Source: an uncultured Chloroflexota bacterium
Lineage (GTDB): Bacteria; Chloroflexota; Anaerolineae; Aggregatilineales; Phototrophicaceae
Assembly: GCA_937864975.1 (NCBI GenBank)
Contig: CALMDI010000517.1
Span: 1 to 5,965 of the forward strand
Direction of reading: 5' to 3'
Length of the DNA stretch: 5,965 nucleotides
Shown here: piece after piece, positions 5,107-5,965 of the stretch
Numbering within the stretch: position 1 is the first letter of the stretch
Layout of the letters: every line of letters begins with the position of its first letter
The notes under the pieces: generated by a model
What the model saw: only the letters and a program-made list of their open reading frames with translations
What the model was told of the DNA's origin: nothing
The model's database searches: none
Program-made: the position numbers and the translations under genes

Positions 5107-5886
5107 ATGAAGCGCCTCGGAATACTAATCTGCATTGTCGTCTGTCTGTTTGGGATTGGGCTAACCGTCGCCACCGCCGCGCCGGAGGAGCAGACGAAGT
5201 TTCCTACCTTCACCTGCGAAGGGTTCAATTTCTCTTTTACAAGTATGCTGCAAGTGCTTGCTACCTTCAACGTCATCGTGGAAGCAGGTGACCAGATCGA
5301 GGTCGAAATCGAGTGGGACAGCGGAACGGGCACGGGTTTGTCATCCATCGATTTCTTTCCCGGTCCCAGTTCGGGTACCCAGGGTATCCCAAACTCGCTC
5401 TCCTATGACGTGGAAAGCGACGGCGTCGTTCAGGTGCAGGTGCAGGCAGCCTTCGATCCGCGCATTGACCCGCCTGTCGTCGTGACTTTATCCTGCGGCG
5501 AAGAAAGTGATGGTGGACCGAGCAGCCCCGGCATTCCGTGCGAGTTCGACACCCGTACCAATGACCGCCCGGACAAGGACTGCGGCGCGCCAATTGCCGT
5601 TTACTTCACCAGCGTCTTCTTTGACATTTACGGCATCAATCCTGTCAACGGCAACGGGCAGCTTGTCCTACGTTGGAGCGTCAGCGACGATGAACTGACC
5701 GACGACCCGCCACTCTCAAATGAGTTAATTGGTCAGGGTGTCAATCCCTACACCGGAAGACCCATCCTCGTCTACCGCCTCACCACCGGTGAGATTCGCA
5801 TCGACACGCAGTATGCCGATGGCAAGCCCTATATCATCGTGTTCGATTTGGATAGCCCCGAAGAGGTCTATCACATCGCCGCCTAG
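5107..5886 (+). CDS. Secreted two-domain protein of unknown function
   Basis: A 259-residue protein starting at ATG 5107, 7 bases after AAGGAA (5094-5099). The frame is open further upstream, but only through the promoter. Residues 1-24 form a classic Sec signal peptide (basic MKR, hydrophobic ILICIVVCLFGIGL, then VATA) with cleavage probable after A24 or A25, and no lipobox. The mature chain begins with a beta-rich domain (about 30-130) framed by C37 and C130, which could form a disulphide. A Gly/Ser/Pro linker with C145 follows. The C-terminal domain opens with TRTNDRPDKDCGAPIAVYF (C159) and ends VYRLTTGEIRIDTQYADGK and YHIAA. I recall similar C-terminal modules repeated among secreted proteins of Anaerolineae-like genomes, but cannot verify this. 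The low pI-type composition (many D/E) suits an extracellular or surface location. No catalytic motif is seen. Confidence 0.85.
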   Translation: MKRLGILICIVVCLFGIGLTVATAAPEEQTKFPTFTCEGFNFSFTSMLQVLATFNVIVEAGDQIEVEIEWDSGTGTGLSSIDFFPGPSSGTQGIPNSLSYDVESDGVVQVQVQAAFDPRIDPPVVVTLSCGEESDGGPSSPGIPCEFDTRTNDRPDKDCGAPIAVYFTSVFFDIYGINPVNGNGQLVLRWSVSDDELTDDPPLSNELIGQGVNPYTGRPILVYRLTTGEIRIDTQYADGKPYIIVFDLDSPEEVYHIAA

Positions 5887-5895
5887 CGGTGAGTA

Positions 5896-5949
5896 TTCTA
5901 CCCAACGTCCAAACATGACTCATCCCGGAGTTAAGGGATAAGGGTAGAA
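5896..5949. repeat. Nested inverted repeat downstream of the secreted-protein gene
   Basis: TTCTACCC (5896-5903) and GGGTAGAA (5942-5949) are perfect inverted repeats, enclosing a second pair, ATCCC (5922-5926) and GGGAT (5935-5939). The structure starts 10 bases past the stop and may act as a weak transcript end. No T-run follows on the plus strand. The last 79 bases of the window hold no gene. Confidence 0.35.
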
Positions 5950-5965
5950 AACAAAAGACCTTCTT

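Overview
The window is a piece of bacterial chromosome with moderately high GC. Gene content alone does not fix the taxon. GC-rich dispersed palindromes, a C-terminal tail of the PPPNPLP type encoded by one of them, and a two-domain secreted protein of a style I associate with Anaerolineae-like genomes together suggest a member of the Chloroflexota. That assignment is inference and untested. No rRNA, tRNA, transposase or CRISPR array was seen.

Layout, left to right: (1) the 3' two-thirds to three-quarters of ilvD (+), the [Fe-S] dihydroxy-acid dehydratase of branched-chain amino acid synthesis, ending in a hairpin terminator; (2) a convergent class I SAM O-methyltransferase (-); (3) a divergent promoter region and a 71-residue, 45% proline micro-ORF (+) with a good promoter and Shine-Dalgarno; (4) a gene-poor stretch with one REP-like palindrome and two tandem C/G-rich hairpin repeats with G-quadruplex potential, the second of which encodes the last residues of the next gene; (5) a short-chain dehydrogenase (-); (6) a roughly 500-base spacer with a small candidate ORF and a 22-bp near-identical direct repeat; (7) a complete three-domain ada gene (+), with a strong terminator; (8) a secreted protein of unknown function (+) with its own promoter.

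The genes are mostly singly transcribed (convergent or divergent), with no obvious operon. The most interesting signal is the direct repeat at 3458-3479 and 3757-3778. Its AGCGCAAGA core resembles the E. coli Ada box. Each copy sits exactly 41 bases upstream of a -10-like hexamer, one in front of the small ORF and one in front of ada. This suggests a small adaptive-response (alkylation-damage) regulon in which Ada activates itself and a previously unannotated small protein.
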